Shown here in pieces: positions 28,153 to 37,135 of a stretch of DNA of 64,000 nt. The DNA comes from Massilia eburnea (GTDB lineage Bacteria; Pseudomonadota; Gammaproteobacteria; Burkholderiales; Burkholderiaceae_D): NCBI RefSeq assembly GCF_009720745.1, contig NZ_WNKX01000001.1, positions 456,088 through 520,087 of the forward strand, in the 5' to 3' direction. Every line of letters starts with the position of its first letter. The first letter of the stretch is position 1. The position numbers were made by a program, and so were the translations under genes. The notes under the pieces are model-generated. The model was not told the origin of the DNA and searched no databases. It worked only from the letters and a program-made list of their open reading frames with translations.

Positions 28153-31128
28153 ATGCACTATCCAAAGGCGAAGCAGACCTTGATGAGCCTTGCAGTAGCG
28201 ACGGCCTGCGCGGCGCTCATCGCACCAGCGCAGGCACAGGAATCGGACCAGGCAGGCGCTGCCCCCGCCCCTTCCAGTAGCGGCGACGTAACGACGGTGG
28301 TAGTGACCGGCCTGCGTGCCAGCCTGGGTTCTTCGATGAACCTGAAGCGCAATGCCGACGGTATCGTCGACGGCATTGTGGCAGCCGATATCGGCAAGTT
28401 CCCGGACACTAACCTGGCCGAATCGCTGCAGCGTATCAGCGGCGTGTCGATCGACCGCTCCATCGGCGAGGGCTCCAAAGTCACCGTGCGCGGCGTGGGC
28501 CCCGATTTCAACCTGGTGCTGCTCAACGGCCGCCAGATGCCGACCTCCAACCTGGGCGACCTCAATGGCCGCGCCTTCGACTTCGCCAACCTGGCATCGG
28601 AAGCGATCTCGCAGATCCAGGTGTACAAGACCGGCCGCGCGGAAACCCCGACCGGCGGCATCGGCGCCACCCTCAATGTGATGACCGCGCGTCCGCTGGA
28701 TCGCCCGGGCCTGTTGGCCAGCATCGGCGCCAAAGCGGTGCATGACACCTCGCACAACAACCTGCCCGGCGACGTGAAGCGGGGCAGTTCCACCACGCCG
28801 GAAATTTCGGGCATCTACAGCAATACTTTCGACGACAACCGCATCGGCGTGGCGTTGAGCGCCAGCTATCAGGAGCGCAACCTGGGCTTCAACCAGGCGG
28901 CCGTATCGAATGGCTGGCGCGGCCCGTTCCGCGGCGATGAAAACAACTGGGGCACCATCCCGCAACCGGGCACGGACGGAGCGGACCGCATCACCAACCG
29001 CCCGAAGCCGACCGACGTCTATTCGGTGCCGCAGAACCTGAACTACAACATGAACGGTGTACAGCGCCAGCGTACCAATGGCCAGCTGACCCTGCAGTGG
29101 GCGCCGGTCAAGCAGCTGACCACCACGCTTGACTATACCTATTCCGAAAACAAGATCCAGACCCGCCGCCAGGACTTGTCGGCATGGTTCAACTTCGGAC
29201 CGTCCAGCAGCACCTGGAGCAACGGTCCGGTTGCCGCGCCGCTGGTGTACACGGAGCTGATCCCGGCCGGCAACTCCGACATCGCCATGGGCGGCGCCGA
29301 CTTCGCCACCAGGACCCAGAACAAGTCGCTCGGCTTCAATGCCGCATGGAAGACCGATGGCCTAAAGCTGGAACTGGACGTGCACAAGTCCACCGCAGAA
29401 TCGAAAGCCGACAGCCCGTTCGGTTCCAGCAATGTGCTGGGCACGGCGAGCTTCAGCCGGGGCGATACCACGGCCGACTTCCGCCAGGACTTCCCCGTGC
29501 TGAGCATCAAGGGCGCCGACTTTGCCGCCGCGCCGCAGCAGGTAACCGGTTCCGTATTCCAGAACGGCTATATGAAGGGCGAAGTCGACCAGGCGCAGTT
29601 CCGCGGCAGCCTGAAAGTGCTGGAAGCGTCCAACCTGAATTTCGGCCTGGCCTCGACCGAAGTAAAAAACCGCTCCGCCTTCTCGACCCAGCAGCGCGAC
29701 ACCTGGGGCGGCGCCACCAAGCCGTCGGACTACCCTGCCAGCATGTTCCACCAGGAGTCGCTGCGCCAGTACTTCGACCAGATCGAAGGCAGCGGCAACC
29801 CGGCCCTGTTCAACCAGTTCTACACTTTCAACTTCGCCGACCTGCGGGCCCAAGCTGCAAAGGCCAGCGGCCTGCCCGACCTGTACCTGCCGAAAAACAC
29901 CTTCGACACCGACCAGCGCACCACTGAGAAGTCGAAGAGCGCCTATGTGCAGTTCGGTACCGACTGGGATACCGCGATTCCGATGCATACCAATGTCGGC
30001 CTGCGCTACGAAACGACGGACGTGGTCTCCACCGCGCTGGTGCCGGCGGCAACCACCATCAGCTGGGTTTCGGCCAACGAATTCCCGGTCGCCTTCGGTC
30101 CCGCCACCTTCACCACATTGAACGGCAAATACCACCACGTGCTGCCCAGCGTGGACTGGGATGCCGACATCCGTTCGGATATGAAGCTGCGCGCCAGTTA
30201 CGGCGAAACCATCGGCCGCCCGCGCTACGACCAGATCCAGGGCGGCACCACGCTGAATACCCTGGCCCGCGTCTTCGGCGGCACCGGCTCGCAGGGCAAC
30301 CCGCAATTGAAACCGGTCAAGTCGAAAAACCTGGACCTGTCGCTCGAGTGGTACTACGGCCCGCAAAGCTTCGCCTCGCTCGGCCTGTTCCACAAGGACC
30401 TGGAAAACTACGCCGGCCAGTCCAAGATCACGGCCACACCGTTCAACCTGCATACCCCTGTCGGCGGCGCGCTGTGGAACGAGGCGGTCAGCCAGGGTGC
30501 CTGCGGCAATGACCTGGTCTGCATCCGCAACTACATCTTCCGCAACCACCCGACCGCGCCGGGCGTGACGCGCGGCGCCGACGACCCTAGCGGCAACGCC
30601 ACCGGCACCATTGTCGGCCAGCCTGGCGATCCGGTACTGCCGTTCGAGATCACCACCTTCTCCAACCAGAAGAAGGACAAGATCAAGGGCGCCGAGCTCA
30701 ATGTGCAGCATATGTTCGGCAATTCCGGCTTTGGCATATCGGCCAACTACACCTGGGTTGATTCGGGCCTGAAGTACGACAACTACAAGATCGGCGAGCA
30801 GTTCGCGCTGGTCGGCCTGAGCAACTCGGCCAACCTGGTCGGCATCTACGAAGACAAGAACTGGACCATCCGCGCGGCCTACAACTGGCGCGACAAGTTC
30901 CTGTCCTCGACCTTTGACGGCTCGGGGCCGAACCCGAACTATACGGAGGCCTACGGCCAGCTGGACTTGAGCGTCGGCTACGCGTTCAGCGAGAAGCTGA
31001 GCGTGCAGTTCGAAGCGATCAACCTGACCAACGAAATCCAGCGGGTGCACGGCCGCGCCGAAACCATGGCGCTGTTTGTGACCCAATCAGGACCGCGTTA
31101 CATGCTGGGCGCCCGTTACAAGTTCTGA
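28153..31128 (+). CDS. TonB-dependent outer membrane receptor (carbohydrate type)
   Basis: Outer membrane beta-barrel transporter of 991 aa. A signal peptide ends near residue 28 (APAQA/Q). A TonB box-like TTVVVTG precedes the plug domain (DGIVAADIGKFPDTNLAESLQRI, VTVRGVGPDFNLVLLNGR), and the protein ends with the terminal Phe typical of barrels (GARYKF). This plug type is common in carbohydrate-linked receptors of Caulobacter and Xanthomonas. The ATG at 28153 has AGGAG six bases upstream; the frame is open for 34 codons more, but this includes the promoter. It is the first gene of a five-gene operon with two promoters and LacI-type operators. Confidence 0.95.
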   Translation: MHYPKAKQTLMSLAVATACAALIAPAQAQESDQAGAAPAPSSSGDVTTVVVTGLRASLGSSMNLKRNADGIVDGIVAADIGKFPDTNLAESLQRISGVSIDRSIGEGSKVTVRGVGPDFNLVLLNGRQMPTSNLGDLNGRAFDFANLASEAISQIQVYKTGRAETPTGGIGATLNVMTARPLDRPGLLASIGAKAVHDTSHNNLPGDVKRGSSTTPEISGIYSNTFDDNRIGVALSASYQERNLGFNQAAVSNGWRGPFRGDENNWGTIPQPGTDGADRITNRPKPTDVYSVPQNLNYNMNGVQRQRTNGQLTLQWAPVKQLTTTLDYTYSENKIQTRRQDLSAWFNFGPSSSTWSNGPVAAPLVYTELIPAGNSDIAMGGADFATRTQNKSLGFNAAWKTDGLKLELDVHKSTAESKADSPFGSSNVLGTASFSRGDTTADFRQDFPVLSIKGADFAAAPQQVTGSVFQNGYMKGEVDQAQFRGSLKVLEASNLNFGLASTEVKNRSAFSTQQRDTWGGATKPSDYPASMFHQESLRQYFDQIEGSGNPALFNQFYTFNFADLRAQAAKASGLPDLYLPKNTFDTDQRTTEKSKSAYVQFGTDWDTAIPMHTNVGLRYETTDVVSTALVPAATTISWVSANEFPVAFGPATFTTLNGKYHHVLPSVDWDADIRSDMKLRASYGETIGRPRYDQIQGGTTLNTLARVFGGTGSQGNPQLKPVKSKNLDLSLEWYYGPQSFASLGLFHKDLENYAGQSKITATPFNLHTPVGGALWNEAVSQGACGNDLVCIRNYIFRNHPTAPGVTRGADDPSGNATGTIVGQPGDPVLPFEITTFSNQKKDKIKGAELNVQHMFGNSGFGISANYTWVDSGLKYDNYKIGEQFALVGLSNSANLVGIYEDKNWTIRAAYNWRDKFLSSTFDGSGPNPNYTEAYGQLDLSVGYAFSEKLSVQFEAINLTNEIQRVHGRAETMALFVTQSGPRYMLGARYKF

Positions 31129-32678
31129 TGGCAAGCAACGCGATCCGACAAGTGGTCGTCATGGGTGGCGGTTCGGCCGGCTGGCTGGCCGCCGCCATCC
31201 TTGCGGCTGACCACCCTGCCGATCAGCCGGGGGGCCTGCAGGTCACCCTGGTCGAATCGCCCGACGTGCCGATCATCGGCGTGGGCGAAGGCACCTGGCC
31301 CACCATGCGCGACACGCTGCGCCGCATCGGTGTCTCAGAATCCGTCTTTTTCCGCGAGTGCGACGCCGCCTTCAAGCAGGGCTCGCGCTTCAACCGCTGG
31401 GTGACCGGAGCGGCGGACGACGTCTACTTCCATCCATTCGTCCTGCCGCAAGGGTATGGCGAGGCCAATCTCGCCGAACGCTGGCAGCAGGCGCATTCGC
31501 ATATCCCTTTCGCCGACCTGGCCAGCTTCCAGCCCCACTTGTGCGTCAGCGGCAAGGCGCCCAAACAGCCGTCCACTCCGGAATTTGCAGCGGTGGCCAA
31601 TTATGGCTACCACCTGGACGCGGGCAAGTTTGCCGTCTTCCTGCGCAAGCATTGCACCGAACGGCTTGGCGTGCGGCATGTGCTTGACCACATCACCTCC
31701 ATCGCAACGGCGCCGAACGGCGACATCAGCGCTCTGCAGGGTGCGAGCCACGGTCCCCTGGCGGGCGACCTGTTCATCGACTGCACGGGCCTGCAATCGC
31801 GCCTGCTTGGCCAGCATTACGAAGTCCCCTTCCTGCCGCAAAAGCACGTGCTGTTCAACGACAGCGCCCTGGCGGTGCAGATCCCCTATCCGTCCGCAGA
31901 CAGTCCGATTGCGTCGCAGACCAGTTCCACCGCCCAGCGCAGTGGCTGGATCTGGGACATCGGCCTGCCCGCACGGCGCGGTATCGGTCACGTCTACTCC
32001 AGTGCCCACAGCAGCGACGAAGATGCCGAACGCGCTTTGCGCCAGTACATTGTCGACAGCGGCGGTCCGCCAGACATTCCATCGCCGCGCAAGCTGACCT
32101 TCAATCCCGGCTACCGTGAACAATTCTGGCACCGTAACTGCGTCGCCATCGGCCTGTCGGCAGGTTTTATCGAACCGCTGGAAGCGTCGGCGCTGGCCAT
32201 GGTCGAACTCTCCGCCAGCATGCTGAGCGAGGAAATGCCCGCTACGCGCGGCATCATGGACCTGGCCGCGCGCCGTTTCAATGACGCCTTCCGCTATCGC
32301 TGGGAACGCGTGATCGACTTCCTCAAACTGCATTATGTGCTGAGCAAACGCCGCGACTCGCCCTACTGGATCGACAACCGCGAATCGGTGCCGGCGCGGC
32401 TGGCCGAGATGCTCGCGCTTTGGCGCCACCGCCAGCCGTCGCGCTACGACTTCGGCCGCGCCGACGAAGTCTTCCCATCGGCCAGCTGGCAATATGTCCT
32501 CTACGGCATGGGCTTCCGAAGTGAAGCCGGCGGCGGCATCCGCCGGCGTGACAACGACCAGGCGGCCGACAACTATTTCCGTGAAGCTGCCAGCCTGACC
32601 CACAGGATGCTGGCAGCCCTGCCGACCAACCGCGAGCTGATCGACCATATCCGTCGCCACGGCTTGCCCACCATCTGA
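31128..32678 (+). CDS. Flavin-dependent halogenase family protein 1
   Basis: FAD-dependent halogenase-like protein of 516 aa annotated in most genomes as tryptophan halogenase. The FAD motif GGGSAGWLAA is at the N-terminus. The lysine that would form the haloamine is K83 (AAFKQGSRF) and the glutamate aiding catalysis is E352 (EPLEAS). The halogenase marker WxWxIP reads WIWDIG at 274-279, so the proline is replaced by glycine. The start codon overlaps the receptor stop (TGATG), so expression is coupled to it. Free tryptophan is an unlikely substrate in this sugar-uptake context; this is inference. Confidence 0.88.
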   Translation: MASNAIRQVVVMGGGSAGWLAAAILAADHPADQPGGLQVTLVESPDVPIIGVGEGTWPTMRDTLRRIGVSESVFFRECDAAFKQGSRFNRWVTGAADDVYFHPFVLPQGYGEANLAERWQQAHSHIPFADLASFQPHLCVSGKAPKQPSTPEFAAVANYGYHLDAGKFAVFLRKHCTERLGVRHVLDHITSIATAPNGDISALQGASHGPLAGDLFIDCTGLQSRLLGQHYEVPFLPQKHVLFNDSALAVQIPYPSADSPIASQTSSTAQRSGWIWDIGLPARRGIGHVYSSAHSSDEDAERALRQYIVDSGGPPDIPSPRKLTFNPGYREQFWHRNCVAIGLSAGFIEPLEASALAMVELSASMLSEEMPATRGIMDLAARRFNDAFRYRWERVIDFLKLHYVLSKRRDSPYWIDNRESVPARLAEMLALWRHRQPSRYDFGRADEVFPSASWQYVLYGMGFRSEAGGGIRRRDNDQAADNYFREAASLTHRMLAALPTNRELIDHIRRHGLPTI

Positions 32679-32686
32679 GGACCATC

Positions 32687-33394
32687 ATGGCCAAACCTGT
32701 CCTGCTCAATAATATCGACCACAAGGACTTGCACGTGCAGACCGGGCGCGGCGCCCATTTCGGCGACAACGTGATGTCCGCCCTCACCTTTCCATCCGAA
32801 TTCCGCGATGTGCAGGCCTGCTACCCGATCGTGTTCCGCAAGGGGGCCGGCGGCGGTTTCGAGGCGCACGCGCTATTCGGTTTCCAGGAAGGCGAAAACC
32901 TGTTCCTCGGCCTGCATGGCTGGGAAGCGCCGTACATCCCGCTGGCGATTGAACGGCAGCCCTTCCTGATCGGCGTCAACGGCAGCGAGCTGACGGTGCA
33001 TGTGGACCTTGACAACCCCCGCGTCAGCGCCTCGGCCGGCGAACGCGTATTCCTGCCCCACGGCGGCACTTCCGAATACCTGGAGAAGGTCAATTCCACC
33101 CTGCTGGCATTGCACCAGGGATTGCAGCAGGCAAACGGCTTCCTGGCGGCGCTGCTGGAACTCAAGCTGCTCGAGTCCTTCGTGTTCGACATCGAGCTTG
33201 ATGATGGCTCGCAGTATCGCCTGGCCGGCTTCTACACCATCAATGAAGAGTGCCTGTCCGCCCTGCCGGGCGAGGCCCTGGAAAGGCTGAACCACGCCGG
33301 CTACCTGCAGGCCATCTACATGGTGATTGCGTCCATGTCCAACTTCCGCACCCTGATCGAGCGCAAGAACCGCGTCCATGCTGGCCAATGCTAA
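32687..33394 (+). CDS. SapC family protein
   Basis: Protein of 235 aa matching the SapC family: PVLLNNIDHKDLHVQTGRG near the start, YPIVFRK, ALFGFQEGENLFL, YIPLAIERQPFLIG. The name comes from a Campylobacter surface-layer gene; the biochemical role is unknown. No signal peptide is seen. It lies 8 bases after the first halogenase and overlaps the cupin-like gene by 17 bases. SapC genes recur beside TonB receptors and halogenase-like genes in other Proteobacteria, as far as I recall. Confidence 0.88.
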   Translation: MAKPVLLNNIDHKDLHVQTGRGAHFGDNVMSALTFPSEFRDVQACYPIVFRKGAGGGFEAHALFGFQEGENLFLGLHGWEAPYIPLAIERQPFLIGVNGSELTVHVDLDNPRVSASAGERVFLPHGGTSEYLEKVNSTLLALHQGLQQANGFLAALLELKLLESFVFDIELDDGSQYRLAGFYTINEECLSALPGEALERLNHAGYLQAIYMVIASMSNFRTLIERKNRVHAGQC

Positions 33395-34391
33395 ACCGAT
33401 CCGCGAGCTGCACGGCCTGACGCCGTCCGACCTCAACGACGATCTCCTGACAGCCACCGAACCGCTGGTGCTGCGCGGCCTGGTCGCCCGCTGGCCTGCG
33501 GTACAGGCCAGCCGCGCCGGCGCAGCCAGCGCCGATGCCTACCTGCGCCGCTTCTACCGCGATGCCAGCGTAGTCGCGATGCTGGGCACACGCGAGATTG
33601 GCGGCCGCTTCTTCTACAACCAGGATTTAAGCGGCTTTAACTTCGCTTCCGTGCGTGCGCGTCTCGACGACGTGCTGGATGAACTGGCGGGCCAGCGCGA
33701 TAACCCCGTCCCGCCGGCGATTTACGTCGGCTCCACCACAGTCGACACGGCGCTGCCCGGCTACCGCGAAGAAAACCCGCTCGACCTGGGGCCGCGCGAC
33801 GCGCTCATGAGCGTCTGGATCGGCAACCAGACCCGCATCGCCGCCCATTACGACTTGCCGGACAACCTGGCTTGCGTCACCGCAGGACGCCGCCGGTTCA
33901 CCCTGTTCCCGCCGGACCAGCTGGAAAACCTGTACGTCGGGCCGCTCGACTTCACACCCGCAGGCCAGCCAATCAGCCTGGTGGACCTGCACCAGCCGGA
34001 CCTGGACCGCTTCCCGCGCTTTGCCGAAGCGATGCGCCATGCGCTGTGTGCCGAACTGGAGCCGGGCGACGCCATCTTCATTCCCAGCATGTGGTGGCAC
34101 CACGTCGAAGCGCTGGAGAACTTCAACGTACTGGTCAATTATTGGTGGCGCCAGTCGCCCGAGTATATGGACACTCCCACCAATGCGCTGATGCTATCCC
34201 TGCTCTCGATCCGCGACCTGCCGCGCGAACAGCGTCGCGCATGGCAGGAACTGTTCCGCCATTATGTATTCGAGGCCGGCGGCGCAACCGCCGCCCACAT
34301 ACCGGTGCAGGCGCAGCGCGTGCTCGGCCCGATCAGCGACGATGCGGCGCGCATGCTGCGTGCCCAGCTTCTCAAAAAAATCAACCGATAA
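33378..34391 (+). CDS. Cupin-like (JmjC-related) domain protein
   Basis: Cytoplasmic protein of 337 aa with the cupin_8/JmjC-like fold expected of Fe(II)/2-oxoglutarate oxygenases. The metal triad is visible as H-x-D in AAHYDLPDN and a distal His in PSMWWHHVEAL, with RRRFTLFPPDQ between. The N-terminal segment PLVLRGLVARWPA is also typical. Possible reactions include hydroxylation of a protein or small molecule; the substrate is unknown. It overlaps SapC by 17 bases and precedes the second halogenase by 12. Confidence 0.85.
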   Translation: MLANAKPIRELHGLTPSDLNDDLLTATEPLVLRGLVARWPAVQASRAGAASADAYLRRFYRDASVVAMLGTREIGGRFFYNQDLSGFNFASVRARLDDVLDELAGQRDNPVPPAIYVGSTTVDTALPGYREENPLDLGPRDALMSVWIGNQTRIAAHYDLPDNLACVTAGRRRFTLFPPDQLENLYVGPLDFTPAGQPISLVDLHQPDLDRFPRFAEAMRHALCAELEPGDAIFIPSMWWHHVEALENFNVLVNYWWRQSPEYMDTPTNALMLSLLSIRDLPREQRRAWQELFRHYVFEAGGATAAHIPVQAQRVLGPISDDAARMLRAQLLKKINR

Positions 34392-34403
34392 ACGGAGACC
34401 CTG

Positions 34404-35927
34404 ATGAGAGACGAACAAAACCAGTCCCGCCCTGTGCGGCGCGTTGTCATCGCCGGCGGCGGCACCGCCGGCTGGATGGTCGCGGCAGCCATCGCGCGCA
34501 GCTTGGGAAAAGTCCTCGACATCAAGCTGCTGGAGTCCGACGAGATCGGCACCGTCGGCGTTGGCGAGGCCACCATTCCCACCCTGCTCAATTTCCACGA
34601 ACTGCTGCAAATCAACGAGCAGGAGTTCATGGCGGCGACCAACGCGACATTCAAGCTTGGCATCAGCTTTGAAAACTGGCGCAATACCAGCGAAGACTAC
34701 ATCCACTCCTTTGGCCTCACAGGCACCGACCACTGGACGGCCGGCTTCCAGCATTTCTGGCGCAAGGGACGCGAGCGCAAGCTGGCCAGCGACTATGGCG
34801 ACTATTGCCTGGAGCTGAAAGCGGCGCAGCTGAACCGCTTCGGCCACCTGCCGCGCCAGGGCATCAACTATGCCTATCATCTGGACGCCAGCGCCTACGC
34901 ACGCTACCTGCGCAAGTACTCGGAGGGCTATGGCGCGCAGCGCATCGAAGGAAAGATCGCCAAAGTCCACACCGACGCGGCCAGCGGCCATATCACGGCA
35001 TTGCAGCTCGATTCCGGCGCGGTGATCGAGGGCGACCTGTTCATCGACTGCACCGGCTTCCGCGCCCTGCTGATCGGGGAAACCCTGGGCGAGGCCTTCG
35101 ACGACTGGTCGCAATGGCTGCACAACGACAGTGCGATCGCCGTGCAGACCGCATCCACCGGCGCCGCCGTTCCCTACACCCGCGCCATCGCCCACGACTG
35201 GGGCTGGCAGTGGCGCATTCCGCTGCAGCACCGTGTCGGCAACGGCATGGTCTTTTCCAGCAAATTCGTCGACGACGATACCGCCCGCGCAAAGCTGATG
35301 GCCGGCATCACCGGCGAGCAGCTGGTGCAGCCGCGCGTGATCCGCTTCAAGCCGGGCCAGCGCCGCAAGGTTTGGCGCAAGAATTGCGTCGCCATCGGCC
35401 TGTCCAGCGGCTTCCTGGAACCCATCGAGTCAACCAGCATCCACCTGATCCAGCGCGCCATCGTGCGGCTGATGCAGATGTTCCCTTCCGCCGGCATTTA
35501 CCAATCGGAGATCGACGAATACAACAAGCAGGCCTGGGCCGAGATCGAGCATATCCGCGACTTCATCATCCTGCATTACAAGGTGACGAACCGCCGCGAT
35601 ACGCCGTTCTGGCGCCATTGCGCCGGGATGGCAGTGCCGCCTTCGCTGCAGCACCGCATCGACCTGTTCCGCGAAACGGGGCGCGTGTTCCGTTTATCGA
35701 ATGAGCTGTTTGCCGAAAATTCCTGGATCCAGGTGATGCTGGGACAAGGCATCCTGCCGCAGCAGCACCATCCTTCCGCCGATTTGATGGGGGATGCGGA
35801 GCTGTCCCATTTCCTCGACAGCATCCGCAGCAACGTGGCACGGTCCGTGGCGCAGCTGCCGCCGCACCAGCAGTATGTAGAGAATTACTGCGCCGCGTAC
35901 ATGGAAGAGTATTTAGCGCCGAAGTAG
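34404..35927 (+). CDS. Flavin-dependent halogenase family protein 2
   Basis: Second halogenase-like flavoprotein of the operon (507 aa). All marker residues are intact: FAD motif [12 protein letters not shown]84 in ATFKLGISF, WxWxIP as WQWRIP at 268-273, and E342 in EPIEST. It therefore looks catalytically competent, unlike paralogue 1, where the WxWxIP proline is lost. It has a GGAG ribosome site. Its 3' end overlaps the opposing MFS gene by 43 bases. Confidence 0.9.
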   Translation: MRDEQNQSRPVRRVVIAGGGTAGWMVAAAIARSLGKVLDIKLLESDEIGTVGVGEATIPTLLNFHELLQINEQEFMAATNATFKLGISFENWRNTSEDYIHSFGLTGTDHWTAGFQHFWRKGRERKLASDYGDYCLELKAAQLNRFGHLPRQGINYAYHLDASAYARYLRKYSEGYGAQRIEGKIAKVHTDAASGHITALQLDSGAVIEGDLFIDCTGFRALLIGETLGEAFDDWSQWLHNDSAIAVQTASTGAAVPYTRAIAHDWGWQWRIPLQHRVGNGMVFSSKFVDDDTARAKLMAGITGEQLVQPRVIRFKPGQRRKVWRKNCVAIGLSSGFLEPIESTSIHLIQRAIVRLMQMFPSAGIYQSEIDEYNKQAWAEIEHIRDFIILHYKVTNRRDTPFWRHCAGMAVPPSLQHRIDLFRETGRVFRLSNELFAENSWIQVMLGQGILPQQHHPSADLMGDAELSHFLDSIRSNVARSVAQLPPHQQYVENYCAAYMEEYLAPK

Positions 35928-37135
35928 AGAATGAACGCGTAGCAGGCGGCCGGCAGCATGAAGGACGCCTGCACTCCCATTGTATCGGCCAGCGCACCTT
36001 GCGCGAACGGCACCAGCGCTCCGCCGACAATAGCCATGCACAGGATGCCGGAGCCCTGCCCCGTGTACTTGCCGAGGCCGTTCAGCGCCATGCTGAAGAT
36101 GGTCGGGAACATGATCGAGTTGCACAGGCCGACCGCCAGAACCGCCCACATGGCGACGCCGCCCTTGCCGAATGTCGCAGTCAGCAGCAGTGCGATCGCC
36201 AGCAACGCGTTGAACGCCAGCGCCCTGCCCGGGCTGACCACCCGCATCACGGCAAAACCGATAAAGCGGCCGACCATGGCGCCGCCCCAATAAATGCTGA
36301 CAAAGCGATAGGCTTCCGCGTGAGCCAGGCCTGCGATGCGCGGCTCGCCCAGGAAATTGATCAGGAAACTGCCGATGCTTACCTCCGCGCCGACATACAG
36401 GAAAATGCCGATCGCTCCCAGCACCAGATGGCGGTGTGCCCAGGCAGAACCGTGGCCCTCTCCCGCCAGCGCCACATCCTCGCTTTCCTCGATCTGCGGC
36501 AGCTTCGCGGCGTAGAACAGCACGGCCAGCAGCGCCAGCGCAGCAGCGAGCGCCAGGTAAGGCCCGCGCACGCTCGCGCCATCGGCGGCGGCAACGGCGG
36601 CCGACAGGATCAGCACCCCGCCGACGGATGGACCAATCGTGGTGCCAAGGGAATTGAAAGCCTGGGTCAGCGTGAGGCGGCTCGATGCCGTTCGCGCCGG
36701 ACCAAGCGCCGCCACATAGGGATTGGCTGCCACCTGCAGGACAGTAATGCCCGCTGCCAGAACAAAGAAAGCAAACAGGAACAAGCCGTAGCCGCCGAAC
36801 GAGGCTGGGTAGAACAGTGCACAGCCGCCGGCGGCAATCAACAAACCGGCTACGGCGCCACGCTGATAGCCGATGCGGCGGATCAGCGCGCCGGCAGGCA
36901 GCGAGACGATGAAGTAGGCCCCGAAGAAGCAGAACTGCACCAGCATCGCCTGCACATAGCTCAAGGTATAGATCGATTTCAGGTGCGGAATCAGGATGTC
37001 GTTCAGCGAAGTAATCAAGCCCCACATGAAAAACAGGATGGTGACGATCACCAGGGCGCCGGTGTTGGCGCCGTTGTGCGTTCCGCCCGCCGCTTCCTTG
37101 GGAACGGATGTGGTATTGGGTGCGATGCCTGCCAT
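35885..37135 (-). CDS. MFS sugar transporter (FucP/GluP type)
   Basis: Inner membrane major facilitator of 416 aa with about 12 hydrophobic segments. FucP/GluP family blocks are visible: [19 protein letters not shown] near the start, [15 protein letters not shown] and [18 protein letters not shown]. It probably imports a monosaccharide such as glucose by proton symport. The ATG at 37135 overlaps the GH3 stop (TAATG); the longer open frame upstream lies inside GH3. Following two beta-glucosidase genes, it would take up the released glucose. Confidence 0.92.
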   Translation of the reverse strand: MAGIAPNTTSVPKEAAGGTHNGANTGALVIVTILFFMWGLITSLNDILIPHLKSIYTLSYVQAMLVQFCFFGAYFIVSLPAGALIRRIGYQRGAVAGLLIAAGGCALFYPASFGGYGLFLFAFFVLAAGITVLQVAANPYVAALGPARTASSRLTLTQAFNSLGTTIGPSVGGVLILSAAVAAADGASVRGPYLALAAALALLAVLFYAAKLPQIEESEDVALAGEGHGSAWAHRHLVLGAIGIFLYVGAEVSIGSFLINFLGEPRIAGLAHAEAYRFVSIYWGGAMVGRFIGFAVMRVVSPGRALAFNALLAIALLLTATFGKGGVAMWAVLAVGLCNSIMFPTIFSMALNGLGKYTGQGSGILCMAIVGGALVPFAQGALADTMGVQASFMLPAACYAFILYFGAKYSSMYAAQ

